Assembly (NCBI GenBank): GCA_036785705.1
Contig: JAWUZG010000013.1
Location: 19,501,001-19,565,000, forward strand
DNA: 64,000 nucleotides
Source of the DNA: Acanthornis magna
Lineage: Eukaryota > Chordata > Aves > Passeriformes > Acanthizidae
Direction: 5' to 3'
Shown here: positions 1 through 13,671 of the stretch, piece by piece
Layout: the number at the start of each line of letters is the position of its first letter
How positions within the stretch are numbered: position 1 is the stretch's first letter
Notes under the pieces: generated by a model
Seen by the model: only the letters and a program-made list of their open reading frames with translations
Database searches by the model: none
What the model was told of the DNA's origin: nothing
Program-made: the position numbers and the translations under genes

Positions 1-1339
1 GGTGCAGTGCGGGAGCTGAGTCCCACTGGGTATGGTCTGTGGAGCAGGCTGAATATCCTGGAAATCCCCTCTTAGTGCATCCAGATGTTCTTACTTTGTT
101 TTCCCTTTCCAGGGTACCCAGTCCTCTCCCCCCTTGGTCCTCATTTCTGAGGGCAGAGCACAAGCTACAGAAAATGTGTTTAATTTTGCTGCCACTTACA
201 GCTCAGTAAGTCTTCTGAAAATATTATGAATGCTCTCATACCTAGAGAAGTAGTAGAAAAATAAACTTTTCCATGATGTCATTAAGGACTTGGCTTTTTG
301 GTAACTAAAGGAGCTTTAGCAGCAAATCATTATTTAACTTGCTGCAATGTTTAAAGGACACATAGACAGATATTTACATTTTCAAGCATAACAAGAAGCA
401 TTTTCACAGAACATAAAGTCAAGTGCACTTTAATTAAAGACCTGAGGAATGTGATTTGGGGAAATTTTCCATTCCACTGGGAAGAACTTTCAGGACATCA
501 GACAGTACCAACTCCACTGCTCCACCTCCTGCCATCACCACAAATAACTCCCTCTTTTCTCTCTTTCTCTACTTAATTTAAGATTAATTCATCCAAACAC
601 ACCTATCAATTACTATTCCTGGCTATCAACCTGAGTAAATAACCAGCTCCCCTGTATTTTTGTCTCTAGGTTTTTAATGCTTTCTGGGGGTATGGGTATG
701 GACTCCCTGCTGCCCCTTGCAGACCCACCTCTCTTTTTGGGATGTGCATGAATTCAGCCAGCTGGGACCACACAAAAGTCTGCCTCTAGGCACAGTTTTG
801 GTCTACTTCACCATAAAATGTTTTTACTCCTTTTTTACAAGTCAGCATCCTAGAAACAACTTACAGGAAAGGAGCCTTTTCTTCTAAGAGTGGCCCAGAA
901 GTATTAAGATCACTGAGGGCTCAGATGTGTTGGGCCTAAGGGCTGTTTCTTTTCTTTTGCCTGGGAAGTATCACAATAGCTTATAAAAACCTGCAGTTGA
1001 TGTGGAAGGAGATAAAGCAAGCTCAGATTTTTGTAGAAAACAACTGTAACTAGCATCATCCTCCCTCCTGAAATGATGCCAGTGAGAGTGTATAAGTCAT
1101 TCTACACTTTGCTTTAAACGTTTCTCCTGCTGAAGTGAAACACAAAATGCTGTGGTCTGTAAACGAGCAGGGGTTTCCCACTCTGTTCCTAAAAAAAGAT
1201 TTATTTTGAGGATGATGGTTTGCTCTCTAAGCTGGGTTAACACTTCTCAAGCCACGTATTTTAAACCAATTTCAGCAACACCTCTGGAAAAAGAGGCACT
1301 CCCAGCTCTTCCTCAGCCCTAGCAACATCCTCCCTCCTA

Positions 1340-1565
1340 GGGGAGGTTTAGAGTGGATATTAGGGGAAGTTTCATCATGGAAAAGGTGATCAAGCATTGG
1401 AACAGGCTGGCCAGAGCAGCGGTGGATTCACCATCCCTGCAGGGATGTAAAAGCTGTGTGGATGTGGCACTTGGGGACAAGGGCTAGTGATGGGATTGGC
1501 AGTGCTGGGTTAATGGATGGACTCAATGATCTCAGAGATCTCTTCCAACCTAAACAGCTCTGGGA
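1340..1565 (+). mobile_element. CR1 LINE fragment, 3' end, sense
   Basis: It matches the familiar CR1 3' region in order: GGATATTAGG, a CATGG-AAAGG block, GGAACAGGCTGGCCAGAG, CACCATCCCTGCAGGGATG, GTGGATGTGGCACTTGGGGA and the tail CTTCCAACCTAAAC. It is a 5'-truncated copy with no reverse-transcriptase reading frame left. Confidence 0.85.
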
Positions 1566-4500
1566 AGTGCAGATTCAGGACAGCATTTCACTGAGGAGAG
1601 GTAAAATTGTACCTGTAAGGACAGTCCTTGCTCAGGATCTTAAATTGTATTTACACTGCACAAAAAGTGACCACACATTTCGGTTTAATTCACCTTCAAA
1701 CAGCTTAGTCCTGCAACTTCTCATTTGGAACATGCATCATTTTTTTCAGTTGGAGCAAATCCTCGTGGTTGGAAAGAAAAGACAAAAAACAGGCATCTCT
1801 GTTTTCCTTGCCATTCCAGGGTAACTTTCTGAGGTAGCACATAAGGTTTCTATATGCTTTGGCAACAAAATGACTCTAAAAATAACTTTCCTCCTGAACA
1901 CCAGTGAAGTTTCTGTTCCTTTGTACTTCAGATCCATAGCAAATCATGAAGCACAGAATGGAGCAAGAAAAGAGAATTACACTTTTTAAAGTCATTTTCT
2001 TTGCCACATAAAGCATTTACCCCTGCTGTCAACAAGGTCAAACCATCTCAGAGGAAATGGAAACCTAAAACTGACGCTGGGAAATACAAAGTAAACTACA
2101 CTGAACATTTATGTGGCTCTCTGATGCCTGTTTCTTACACGTGTGACAGAGACAGGTACCCTGGCTCTGCTCACCTGCATACCCTGGGGTATCCTGGCAT
2201 TTCAAACCCTGTTTGCACTTGTTGATAAGGCAGATCCTTCAAAGAATGGTTCTTACCCCCCAAAAAAAATACTGGAAACGTAAACAAGCTCTTTACATGG
2301 ATACATTTTACTCAGGTTTAAGATCTATATAACTTTAAAGGGAATATAATTATTTTACCAGGTGAGGGATGCCAAGTACACACAGAACCTCAACATTTTT
2401 CTCTTTCTCATGTCAAATAATGGTACAAAATATCCTCCTGAGCACGCTGCTCCTTCCTTTGGGCAAACAGATTTTAAAATAAACGGATACCATTAATGAA
2501 GGCAATTATTTCCTTCAGCAGTTGTTTATTTTAACTGCTTGGAAATGCAGTGTGCATCCTGGCTGGGGAATTTATCCCAGTGCATTCTCCCTAACTTTTT
2601 CTCCTAAGAACAACATGACCTTCAGATAATCATTGAGCATATTGCCTTTGTGCTTGTGTCTGGAGAAGGAGCTCGGATTGCCATGGAAACAAAAGTTCCT
2701 TGTTCTCTTATACTTCCCCATGCTGTGATACCATTTTCACTATATGAGCTCTTTTCACAGCCAGAAATGGAATTGTGGGATTTTCTTGTTTCGAGCATCT
2801 CAAAGTGATGGATCTGTTCATGGCACAAATGCTTTGAATCCTGAGCAGAGACTGCACCCACCATCATTATTATTTGGGGATATTTAGATCAGATCCATCT
2901 GCATCAGTCCATTTCTGCTGGAGAAGTGAAAATTCTCTATTTACACTTTCCCAGAGTTTTCTTTACTTTTTCCTTCTGTGCTGAACACATGAGAAAAACC
3001 AGAATTTTAAGAAAGGCAAAATTACAGGGACATAAACAGGGACATAAACAGAGCCAAAAAGGAATTTCTGGCATTTTTGCAAAGAACGTAATAGTTTTTT
3101 TTGATTGTTTTTTTTATGATGGGAACTACATTTCTTCGTGCCCCAGAATGCCTGTAGATTTTGTGTTGACAACACATTGCCCTGGCATTTGGCAGCCACT
3201 GCTGGAGCAGAGCCAGCAGGATTATCACTAGGAAAGGGGCTGGAGAGGCTGCTTTGGGATTAAAAATTCTGTAATGCTGGCACTACAGAAAGAGAACTAA
3301 TATATTTTTTGTCCTATTTGTCTTTCGCTGATTCATCAGCATTGGAAAGAGTGTAGTTCTGCCCTAGTCAATGGTTTAGAGTTGTTTGCGTTGTCCAAAA
3401 ATGGGCAAGTTTAATGTGTAAATTTTATTTTAACTGTAAAACCGAGACAGCATTGAGACAGCAGACATGAGTGGATGACAGTGGTTATATGGAACAGTTG
3501 GAGAAAATGGGATGAAATTCCCCCGCTGTGCTCACAGCCCGTCTGGAACGTCCCTTTTTGGTTCACTTGGATGAAAACAGCCACTTCCAGCAAGTCCCCG
3601 TGGACATCATCTACCTGCCAACATTTGAATCCCAAAAAGTAACGACTCTCACATTTCAGTCTGGTATTTCCTGGACTGAAATTGCTGCACATGTGCCATG
3701 TGGAGTGTGAGCAGCATGTTTAACACATCCCAGGCAGCAGCAGGGAAATGCAGTGTGGAGTTTGTCTGAGACCAACTGAAAGGTCGTTTTTTTCCTGGGA
3801 TTTCTTCAATATCTGCAGCCTCGGTGTAGCCTGAGAAGTCATGGATGAAAGTGCAGTGGGAACTGAAGATGGCACAGAAATGTAGTAATATTTGTTATGC
3901 TAAATGTGATATAGCTGGCAAATATATCATTGGAGAGTAGTCCTTAAAATTCTATATTTAAGAATGATATTTTAAAGACAGAAGAACAAGGAATTATTCC
4001 TTTCAGATACAAGCAGTGTTCATGGCTAGGATTACTTTGGGTGAAGAAATGCTTAATGTAATGCAATATTTTCATATGGCAACAATGTCTCTGCATAGCT
4101 TAAGTCCAAACCCAAACTGATTCAATTTAATTTAGTGAAGTTTATAGCCAGTGTTTGAAGACCTGATTTTATCTTCATAATCACATATTTTTGACAATAT
4201 ACTGAAGGTGCCTTCCACAGTGCATTCACTTATGAAAACAGTGAAAATGCAAGAATTAATGGGAAAAGAAAGCAATTAAATGAGTTTTCACTTGTCACAC
4301 AGAAAGCACCAAATATTCCTGTCAGGCTTACATTACCGGATATGCCAATATCATTTCACAGCTGTGTAATAAACTTGTTTGAACTTAACTTATAGCCATT
4401 AAAAAAGGGCTTGTGCCAGCATGCTGAAGAAGACTATTTGAGAGGTGAAATGATAGGATTTAGAGGCACAGAGTAGATTTAATGCCATGCAGATTGTTAC

Positions 4501-4611
4501 TAATAGGTGGCACAACATAAATTTTAAACTTTCTCTGTGTGAAAGGCACTAATATATTCTTCCACATAGGACTTGGCACTAATTCTGCCCAAAAAAAGCA
4601 GTTTCCAAAAC

Positions 4612-4655
4612 TCGTAGAATAGCTTAGGTTGAAAGGCATCTTTGAGACATCAGCA
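4612..4655 (-). mobile_element. Short old CR1 3'-end relic
   Basis: The segment reads CGTAGAATAGCTTAGGTTG then AAAGGCATCTTTGAG. This is the reverse complement of the CR1 3' terminus, but diverged. It is only about 45 bases, so the call is tentative. Confidence 0.45.
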
Positions 4656-6650
4656 TCTCCCTTTTTAAACTTTCTTTGTATGTTTAAACTCTAAAATCTC
4701 CAAGACAAGTATTTTTCTCACAGTGTGCTTGTATGTCCCACTCATTAATAGGATCAACACTGTTAGAGATATCATTGACTCCAACAGAGTTTTACCCTAA
4801 AGGGTGTCATTATCATTTAGGTTACTGAATTTGGGTTTGGAAATGCTGAGATTTAGCCAAAGGCACCCCACAGTGCAGGTCAGATATGGTTTTGTTTGCT
4901 TCCTAGTGGTTATGGCAAACACGGTCCAAGTAAAATACCTCAGCCTCACTTGAGGCCAGATAAGCTTGTCAGCAGAGTAGGGAATAATTTCCAGAAGCAT
5001 CCATCAGGACTAAAATGGCTTATCGCAGGAATAATGATAATATTTTTGAAAGGAAACCGTTTGGGACTAATAGGAAGAGGAGCTACTGACTCCTTTGACC
5101 AGCACCTAGACAAGGGAGTTTCTTATTTCTATTTTATTTCTATAGCTGGATTGATAACAGAACTGGTATGAAGCAGCCTCAATGTTTTCCTGGCATTTTA
5201 AGGATGCTGCTATGTTATTATCATATTGCTTATTATCTTCTCTTTCTCTCCATCCCGTGATCCCTACACATTTCCTTTGGATAGGGCCTCCTTTTCTTGA
5301 TATTTTATGATATTTAGCACGGAGTGTCAGGAGAGGGGCTGAGCCCAGAGGCTGAGCAAAGATCAAGGTGCCTCTCCACATGGTGAGGTATTAGATAGTC
5401 GAGGCTCCCGGTGCCACTTTCCCAGATTTCCATACAAATATTACTACGGAGACCTCCCCCACACATGTGATTGTGTCCTGCATTATCCCTCCTCTCTGCT
5501 TCTCAGTGATCACAGGCTCAGGGCTCCACTTCATGGGAGAGTTCAGATTTGCAGTGGTTCGGGAATGACATCAGCAGAACTCCTGCAAGGCTGGCAGCCT
5601 GGGGAATGGGACATCTGCAGAGCTGAGCCCGAGCTTGGCCTGCTGTTTGTGTAGGTTTGTGTACCATTATTATCTTCCCCATCTCATTTCACAGGTGGTT
5701 TGGAGCTCTATTCAATGGGATGTGTTTTCTAAATATAAACAAGCATTTTCAAATGCATTCATCATCTGTATTTTATTCACTTCAGACAAAATCCCGGCAG
5801 AAACTCACAAGAGGCTCCAGATCATTTGCAGGGAATGTTACCAAAGGCCTCTTTGCTGGCAAATGAGGAAAAATGAAAACGTGGCTCCTCTTTCTCCTGA
5901 GAACTCCATCACAGACTCACATATTTTGGTTATTTAATGCTCAGTGACAGCTTTAGGTTTTAAGGGTACTTTACATGTATTTTAGATGAGTTTACAGTCA
6001 TATGAGGTCAAAATGTTTTATAAATTTTAGAAGTCACTTGCGAGCAGTCCTTTGAAAACTGGTCTCAACAGAAATGCCACACCCTTCCTATACATCTGTA
6101 TCATCTCCAACAGATTCAATCTGTTACAGAAACATCATTTCTTTCATTTTTACTCCCTCAAGACCCATGGAAGATAATTCATTTAGTAATTTCTTTGGAA
6201 ATGCCTGTCCCATTGTGTTGCCCTGTCAGCAAGCTGTCTGTCTGCTCATTTTCCCAGAAGTCTGTCCATCTGCAGTGCCCTCATGTCTAGTGATGCTGGA
6301 ATTCCTGATGGGTTTCATTTGAACTGAACGGAAAAATCAAGATGGCAAATAAATTCCCTTCACATGGTATGAAAATCGGCTGAATGGTAAAAACAGAGCC
6401 AAGTTAATAACCTCGGGGATGGAAAACTGTGCTGGTGAATTGAAGGATTTTCTGTTTTCTTTAGCTAGCTGATTTCTCAGCATACAGATAGTTGCAGACC
6501 AACCTAAGGACAAGGATTCTCCTGCAAAAATGGCAATTTCAGGGTGTGAAAGGGAGCCAAAGGGACTCAATTAGGACAGGGGAATTGGAGATGGGAAAAA
6601 AACCTGAACTCAGTGTGATGAGCAGCCCTAGGCATGGAGTCCCTAGAGGA

Positions 6651-6985
6651 GCATCATAGAATCCTAGAATGGCTTGGGTTGGAAGGGACATTAAAGATCA
6701 TCTCATTCCAACCCCTGCCATGGGCAGGGACACCTCCCACTGTCCCAGGCTGCTCCAAGCCCTGTCCAGCCTGGCCTTGGACACTGCCAGGGATCCAGGG
6801 GCAGCCACAGCTGCTCTGGGCACCTGTGCCAGGGCCTGCCCACCCTCCCAGGGAACAATTTCTTCATAACATCCCATCTAAATCTTTCCTCTGTCAGTTT
6901 AAAACTGTTCCCCTTTGTCCTATCTTTAGCTTTCCTTGTAAAACATCACTTTTTGTCTTTTTTACAAGCCTCCTTTAAGTACTGC
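6651..6985 (-). mobile_element. CR1 LINE fragment, 3' end, antisense
   Basis: It begins CATAGAATCCTAGAATGGCT then GGGTTGGAAGGGACATTAAA. It continues through CCCACTGTCCCAGGCTGCTC and CCTGGCCTTGGACACTGCCA to TTTCCTTGTAAAAC. This is the reverse complement of the CR1 3' end with its short terminal octamer repeats. It is one of the best preserved copies here. Confidence 0.9.
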
Positions 6986-7809
6986 AGCAACATCTGTGGC
7001 GTGTGGTTTGCACAGCCATCCCAAGGCTGACAGGCAGGGCAGGAGGGCAGAGTGCCAAAATCTCTTCCTGAGGAGCTTCCAGACATGTAGGCAGCACATC
7101 CCCACTTGGAATGGAGCTCTGTAGGCACATTGGATTTAAATCACGTATATTCACCTGAAGGAAAAAGGGAGAAGGAAGCTTCCCTCCCAAAAACACAGCA
7201 GGGAAGAAGGGTGTGATGGGCCTAGAAAGTTTTCTTCTGCTCTGCCAGAAGTATGCACACCTTGGTGGTGGAAAATAAGCTTTGAAAGTTCAGCTGGAGG
7301 ATCACTTACAGCTATTTTCTACATGGTTTGCTCCTGACTGTGATCCATCACACATACCAGACTAATGGATTACAGTGCAGCAACTTTAGCTTCATCTTCC
7401 TTTATCTTGGAAAATATGGGTAATGGCATTAAGTGTGTTTTTCCATAAATAATTTATGGGAGGAGACCAACCTTGTAATTGCAATGGAAAATACTTATTT
7501 CTTGTTATTTCGCCCAATCATGTGCAAATTCCTCCTGCCTACTTGTCTAAGACTGCCTCAAAAGAAAAAAAAATACTTAAAAGGCAATGTTTAAAATACC
7601 CTGGAAAACACCAGAAGTTTAAAACAAGCCAGTAGGGTAGCGAAAGGCAAAGCAAGACACAGTAAATTCCAGACAGACAGCCAAATTCCACAGATAAACA
7701 ACTGGGAAAAAAAAAAAAACTTCACAATTTCTAAGACTATTGGAAGTGGGTGGCTGTTGTCATTGATTTAACCTTCCTGTATTTAAATATTTTCTAGAAT
7801 TTTTGCATT

Positions 7810-8240
7810 TCCCGCCACAGGAACATCCCAACCTTCGCTCACCTGCCACAGCCGCAGCAGAGAGGGCTCCAGCGCCAGGCCTCAAACACAGCCCCGAACC
7901 TCATCCCTCCCTGACCTGCCGGGAATGTGAAATCTGCTGGCTGCAAACATTGCTCCCAGCTCGAATTCCCGGCGATTTTCCTTTCAGAAGGCTCTAATGA
8001 GGTGGTGTTTACAGAGCGCTGCCTGTGCGTGTCAGCAGTGTGAGCGGCCCTGTCCCGCGGCGCCGGGGCCTGCAGCCAGCTCCGGCCCCAGCAGCCCCAA
8101 AAAGCTTCCTTCGGGCACCTCAATTAGTGATTCCCTGGATTTCCAGCTCCATTCCCTTCTGGACAAATCAGAAATGTTGTAGCTTGGGCCTTCACGCCTG
8201 GGCCGTCGTTTCACGCGGCTCCCGATTCCATTTATTCCGG
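7810..8240. promoter_or_regulatory. CpG-rich block in AT-rich intergenic DNA
   Basis: About two dozen CpG dinucleotides lie in 430 bp. Examples are CCCGCGGCGCCGGGG near 8056 and CCGTCGTTTCACGCGGC near 8202. The flanks are nearly CpG-free. On the minus strand a consensus donor, GGCAG|GTGAGC, sits at 7849-7840. It could be a first exon or promoter of an unrecognised minus-strand transcript, or a GC-rich conserved element. No coding product is recognisable. Confidence 0.3.
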
Positions 8241-9946
8241 TGTTGGTGTTCTCGGTGCCAGTTTTTCCAATGGCTGTTTTTCTAAGAAAATGGGATAAAC
8301 CCAGGAGGTTTTATTATCAGCCCAAGCAGCCACCTATTGAGGCAACACTGCCTTTACAGACAGACATTTCTGCTTGCTCTGTCAGCCTCTTTCAGTTCCT
8401 TGTCAGAAAATAAATGTCTGTGCTACAAAAGAAAGGTTTAAAATGGCACTGTTGTGATCATGGTCTCTTCAGAGTGGACCATATTGTGTTTCTATAAACT
8501 ATCAAAAACTATTAATTCTGGAGAACCAAAAACGCATGTTCTCCTTTTAACAGATAGGCAGCAACACTGAACTCATTAAACAACAGATTTAGGACTCAAG
8601 AGAGAGGAAAACTCTTATTTTTCCGTAAGTTTCTCCCTTTCCCCCAGGCGCAGGAGGGCTCCTTGTGTATTTTCGTTTCTTTGCACTACAACAACACATG
8701 GTCCAGCCACGAGCAGAGAAACTGAGGAATAGCAGAGCTGAGTGTTGCTCTGAACTCTGGCAGTGAGTTACTCCTTGAACTTGCCCATGTTGCTTAAACT
8801 TTCTGTAACTCACTTTCTCAATTTATTCTCCTTGGAAAGTGTGCATTTTTATGCAGCTGATGAGACCTATCAGCCTTATTCGCTTGTTCTTTCATGTGCA
8901 TTTGTATATTGAACACAGATAATTGTGGGTTTGTTGGTTTTTTTTTCAATTTATATTAAGAATAATAATTAATAAATTGATTGTGAATGGTGTTACACCA
9001 TCCTAACGAGAAGGCAGGAAAATTCTTGGCATCTGTTTCAATATTGTCACCTGCTTTCGCTTTGTTTTGTAATTTCTTGAAGAATCTACAGCATGTAAAC
9101 TGTCAACAAGTTTTACAAGCACATTTATGAAAGGGATTATAAGAGCTTTTGAGGTCTCATCTCTGCAAATTTCCTGGCTAAACTGGTGATAAAGTAAAAC
9201 CGTGGCTTTCCTTTGCCACAAAAGGAGAAAAAAAGAAAGAACAGGTAGGGTGCCAGTTATATTTATAGCTGATTTATATAAAAAGGTATTTTCCAGAGAA
9301 AATGAGGCAAAAAAAGAAAGTTTATACTTTTCACTGAAATTGAGACATTTTTTTAAGAAAGGTATAAGATTCGTTACTTTTCCAAAAGCTCCACAGTTCC
9401 TGAATTTAGGGCTAGTATCCCAAGAGGATCACTTTTGCGGATTTCTCGTAGCTGGCTCTGTCAGTGCTGGTTTTTCAGTGGTGTTGGCCGTGAATCCCTG
9501 TCCTTTGGGATGTCAGAGGGATTGCTCAGCCTTTCCCCAGGAGAACCAGGAAAAGATGCAGTGGGAGTGGAGTAGCCTGACCTCCTCTGCAAATGCTGCT
9601 AATGAGGGTTTAAAACTCAGGTCAGGGATTTGGTTTTGCCCAGAAAAACATGCAGCTGGTAATGATGTGTAACTTCTCTTTTCTCCACACTTATCATTAA
9701 TTCAGGCTAATTCTGAAGAATAGGCTCATGATCTGGATGGTAAAAATTGTTATAATTGGATATTTAACTCCCTTTCCAGAAGCTCGGGGGAGCTGAATGC
9801 TCTTGGACAAAAGCAGCAGAAACTCTTTAAAATGTCTGTTGACATTCTCGAAGGTTGATGTCATCATGCAGCTTTTTTTAAATAAAAGGTCGATACGTGT
9901 GTGTGCCTACAATTAATTAACTCTTCTTTCTGTGTGGCTCCGGGTA

Positions 9947-9959
9947 GTTAATGATTAAC
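9947..9959. promoter_or_regulatory. Perfect HNF1-type palindrome GTTAATGATTAAC
   Basis: These 13 bases match the HNF1 homeodomain consensus GTTAATNATTAAC exactly on both strands. A second homeodomain-like run, AATTAATTAAC, lies at 9911-9921, and a nuclear-receptor half-site TGACCTTT lies near 10070. The surrounding 9690-10110 has the uneven, TAAT-rich look of a vertebrate enhancer, but conservation was not tested. Confidence 0.4.
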
Positions 9960-12900
9960 ACTTCTACTTGCATGATAGTGGTCAGAACAGATTAGCTCAA
10001 ATTGCTCCTGTTTCATCTCTAAATAAATGCAGATCATGATACCAAACAAACAGCAGCAGCAGCCAAGCTGACCTTTAAGGATAACGTGCAAATGAGCTGA
10101 GCACAAATAATGACCCTAAATTAGGAGAAGGGTGTGAGTGTCTTTCTCTGTACAGGTAGATGCTGTTTCAGGGAGTTTCTTGCTTCTGGCTCGTATAGAT
10201 ATTAATTCTAAAAGCAATCCTCCCTGCCCAGACCTGTGTGAGTCCCCAGATCCTCCCAGCACATGACCTGTGACAAGCCCAGGGATGAAGGATTCATTTC
10301 AGCTGTAAATGGGATTTTTAGATGGTGCCCAGACAAATGTTTCTGAATCCCCCAGCCAGGCAGTGAGTGAGCCCAGGGACCAGCCTGGGAGCATGTCCAT
10401 GTGAGAGAGGCTGCAGGACTGTGATTCTCTGTCTGCTTTGAGGGCCTCCTTCTTTCCATCATTTCCCCCATGTTGTGATATACTTCTCCCATTTTTCTGC
10501 CCTTCTTTCTTCTCTTTCTTCATTATTGTGGGTTCACCACGTGGGCAGGGGTGGTTGGGAGCTCCCCAGGGGTATTTGCCTCACTGATCCTAATTTTCCC
10601 TAAAATCCATGGGCATCATTGTGCAAATACCAAGAAGTAGTTGTGTTCAAATATCAGGCCAAACGTCTGTCTCAAAATCAGAACAAAAACTATAATATAC
10701 ACTACGTAACAACTGATTTTCATAAAATGTAATAATGTTTTATAATTAATAATGTTATATTAATGTTAATAATGTTATATGAGCTACTTATGATGTATCT
10801 CCCTGCATAAATTCTGTTTTGGCTGTTAACAAATCAGTTCAAGCTATGGACTGTTCCCTCACCCAGAGCATCAATAATCTGTGTTTCATAAAATTAGGAA
10901 TATGGGAAAGGAAACCAGAGTAGTAATTTTAAATCTCCGCAGCCTCCATATTCTCTGTCAAAATCCAATGAGCCAGGTGAATTGAAACAAAAGTTTATTA
11001 GAGAAAACACTCTCACAGTATGGATAGAAAACCCAATTAATTAACAAAACAGGCTAATTAGAGAATCAAACTGGGATTTGGTAACAACATCCAGAGCACT
11101 AGTAAAATTAATTACATGTGTACAACTGATGTGCTGTGACCATTGGGGCCAATAGATTATGAGTCTGGAATCTCCTCTGAACATCAGGAAAAGGTGAGAG
11201 AGGTCTGGTGACCAGGTTCAGATCACCTGAGGGTGATCAATTAGTGCAGGAGTTCCTCTGAAGTGGAGTCCACAGAGATTCCTGCAGTGCCACTGGTGAC
11301 AACAGCAGAGCCAAGGTCAGTAAATTGGGGAAGACAATTTACTTTCAGCATCTTGCATATGTCTTTGAAATTATCTCCATTTCCATGGATCCATTTCCAT
11401 GAGGTTGCACATAAATGTTCATTATAATTAATAACGAAAGCAGCTGCCAGGCCCAGCCCTGGTCGTGTATCCAGCCCCCAACGTGGCTCATGCTGAGCCC
11501 CATCACTGCTGCCACACTGAGTGCTCTGGGCATGCTGGTTTGAGCTGATCCTGCCAGGCTGGAGCACGTGCAGCTAGAAATTGCTGCAAATCTGGTGCGG
11601 ACAAAACGAGCATTTCATTCTGGCTGGAATAGATGACCCTTCAACCAAGGGAATTTACTCTCCAAGAAGGACTGTCCTTAACTGTGTGTCTGCAGGCAGT
11701 TTGCCCTGTCCACTCCTCCTTTCTCTTCCTTGAGGTGCCCCTAAATGCCTGTGGTGGTCAGAGGGATGCTCCCTGTGCCTGCCAGGAAAGATCCTTGTTT
11801 CTCCACCATGGATTTCTCTGCAGGATTCAGCAGCCGTGGGAAAAGCCCATGGGGATCCAGGGCCATGTGGGTGAGGGGAGCAGCGGCCAGAAGAGAAAAA
11901 ACCCTCCCAGTTAATGTTCAAAGAACAGAAACCTAGAGTTTCAGCCAGCAAATTGCTTTCACTTTGCAGTGGCAGAGCTTTTGTTAAAGGTCCATTCCTA
12001 CACTTTTAATGAGAGCCATACTTTCATTAGAGCCATGAAAATAAATCGGAAGCCTTAGCCTTTGGACTGTTTCTAGTTTTGGTGGCATTTGCAGGCCCTG
12101 CCATCCTACATTTTTTAAACTTCACGTCTTTCTCCTGCTCTAAATAAAGTGGTTCTGCTATGACACAGAGTCCAAAACAGAACCAACCGTACCACACAAT
12201 TTGCCTTCTCTCTGAGTGTCAAATCCACAACTTGTGGCTGCCTGGTTCTTACTAAACACAACATCTCAACTTGAGCCATTTTTCTCGATATTGTTTTGAA
12301 GAATAACAAGTTCAAGGTGAAACATGAGACTTAAGAAGTTTGAGGAAGGGAGACGGGGGAGAAAGTATTTTTGAATCCCACCGTGGTTGAAATGCCGGTG
12401 TTTGCAATGCCAACCCACACATCTTTTGGCAGCTTTTAGAAATGTTTCAGAACACAGCTACAAGAAGGTTGCCAGCATAAGAAATTCTGCCTTCCAAAAA
12501 CTAAAAATTCTGTTTTTCTGCACTGTGCAACTGGACACTTGGCTGTGGGTTAGAAGTCTCCAACAGCAGAGGGCTCTTTTGGCTCAGAAAATGATGGAAT
12601 TATCAGCCCTAGTAGCTGAAACCAACTGATAAAATAAATTAAATGCAGAACAGAAATGAGCTACAAATTTTTAACAGCAAGGCTAAACTTTAATGGAATG
12701 GCTTAACTGCTGACAGATGTGATAGAAAAGTGAAAATATCTTTAAGAGTGAATTTTGGTGTAGAAATAACCTAATAAAACACTCCTTCTAGCCACTATTG
12801 TGTAGTAGATCAAAATGGATAAACATAACAATCCATCCCAAATTTACAACTTCTTATTACTCTGTGAGAAATGTCAAAAGTTGAAGATGGGGGGGTTAAC

Positions 12901-13671
12901 ATGGTTTAAGTCCTACATTTTATATGTTGGTGTTCTTGAAATATGTTTTGATGCAAATGTTGTCCAGATTTTTCACATTTTATTAAGTGAATTTTTTTTT
13001 TCAGTTCTGAATTTGTTGCTGATAATTATTGTAGAAAGCATTGTATCTGCCTACTCTGTGAGGAGATTATGATTAATGTCTGTATAATCTGAGTCTGCCA
13101 ATTAGAGCTTACCTTAGCTCAGCATCATGAGTAAATACAGCGAAATTATTTCAGCCTGTACGTGAGGTCTCTTCATGGGACATAGGGAATATTTGAACGT
13201 AAACTGAATACAGGCAGCTCTTTGAATTTCATAAATAAATACCATATGTCAAACCTTTTCACATGCCCTTGTGTAAATTGTTGGTTTGTTTGCACTGTAA
13301 CCAGATGTTGTTCTATAAAATATCTCCCATGCTGAGGGCTGTTACTACAGGCTGCCGAGAGCAAAAGAAACACCGCTCTTGCCTATTTTTCCTTCCACAT
13401 ACAGCACTTGATAACGTTTTATCTCTTACTCAGAATGGATCCAGTCTCGGTTTAAACACCCAGAAAGAAGCAGAAGGTGATGTTTATGCAATGCCCAGTG
13501 CTGGCATTTCCATCAGCCTGGAAAACTGCTCATTCTCCTTTTCCTTGGAGGTGATGGCAGCTTTTAGCCCCCAGGCACTGGGCTGAGCCTCACGCAGAAA
13601 CCTGTTCCTTTTCAAGAGCAAGAGCCCGGGGAGCAGGGTCAGACTGACAGCCCTGAAAATGAGCAGGCTTT

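Larger units (their letters stand above)
1..6650. other. Intergenic DNA 3' of CHST15; no gene seen
   Basis: AT-rich sequence with stops in all frames. Only scattered short open frames without recognisable domains occur. It holds two CR1 pieces (listed separately) and a 13-base direct duplication near 3028-3053 (GGGACATAAACA repeated). Nothing else is supported. Confidence 0.6.
6986..13671. other. Intergenic DNA; no gene seen
   Basis: Apart from the CpG-rich block and the HNF1-type site, this holds unique AT-rich sequence and a 15-base direct duplication (TTAATAATGTTATAT, 20-bp period) near 10746-10780. The open frame at 9202-9672 (156 codons) has no recognisable domain. Confidence 0.55.

Noticed and set aside
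6634..6978. Pro/Trp-rich frames at 6.6, 20.4, 22.1 and 34.6 kb
   Set aside because: They are translations of CR1 3' ends, which are non-coding in these truncated copies.
9202..9672. 156-codon plus-strand frame
   Set aside because: No recognisable domain, no splice or promoter context, and ordinary AT-rich codon use. Judged chance.
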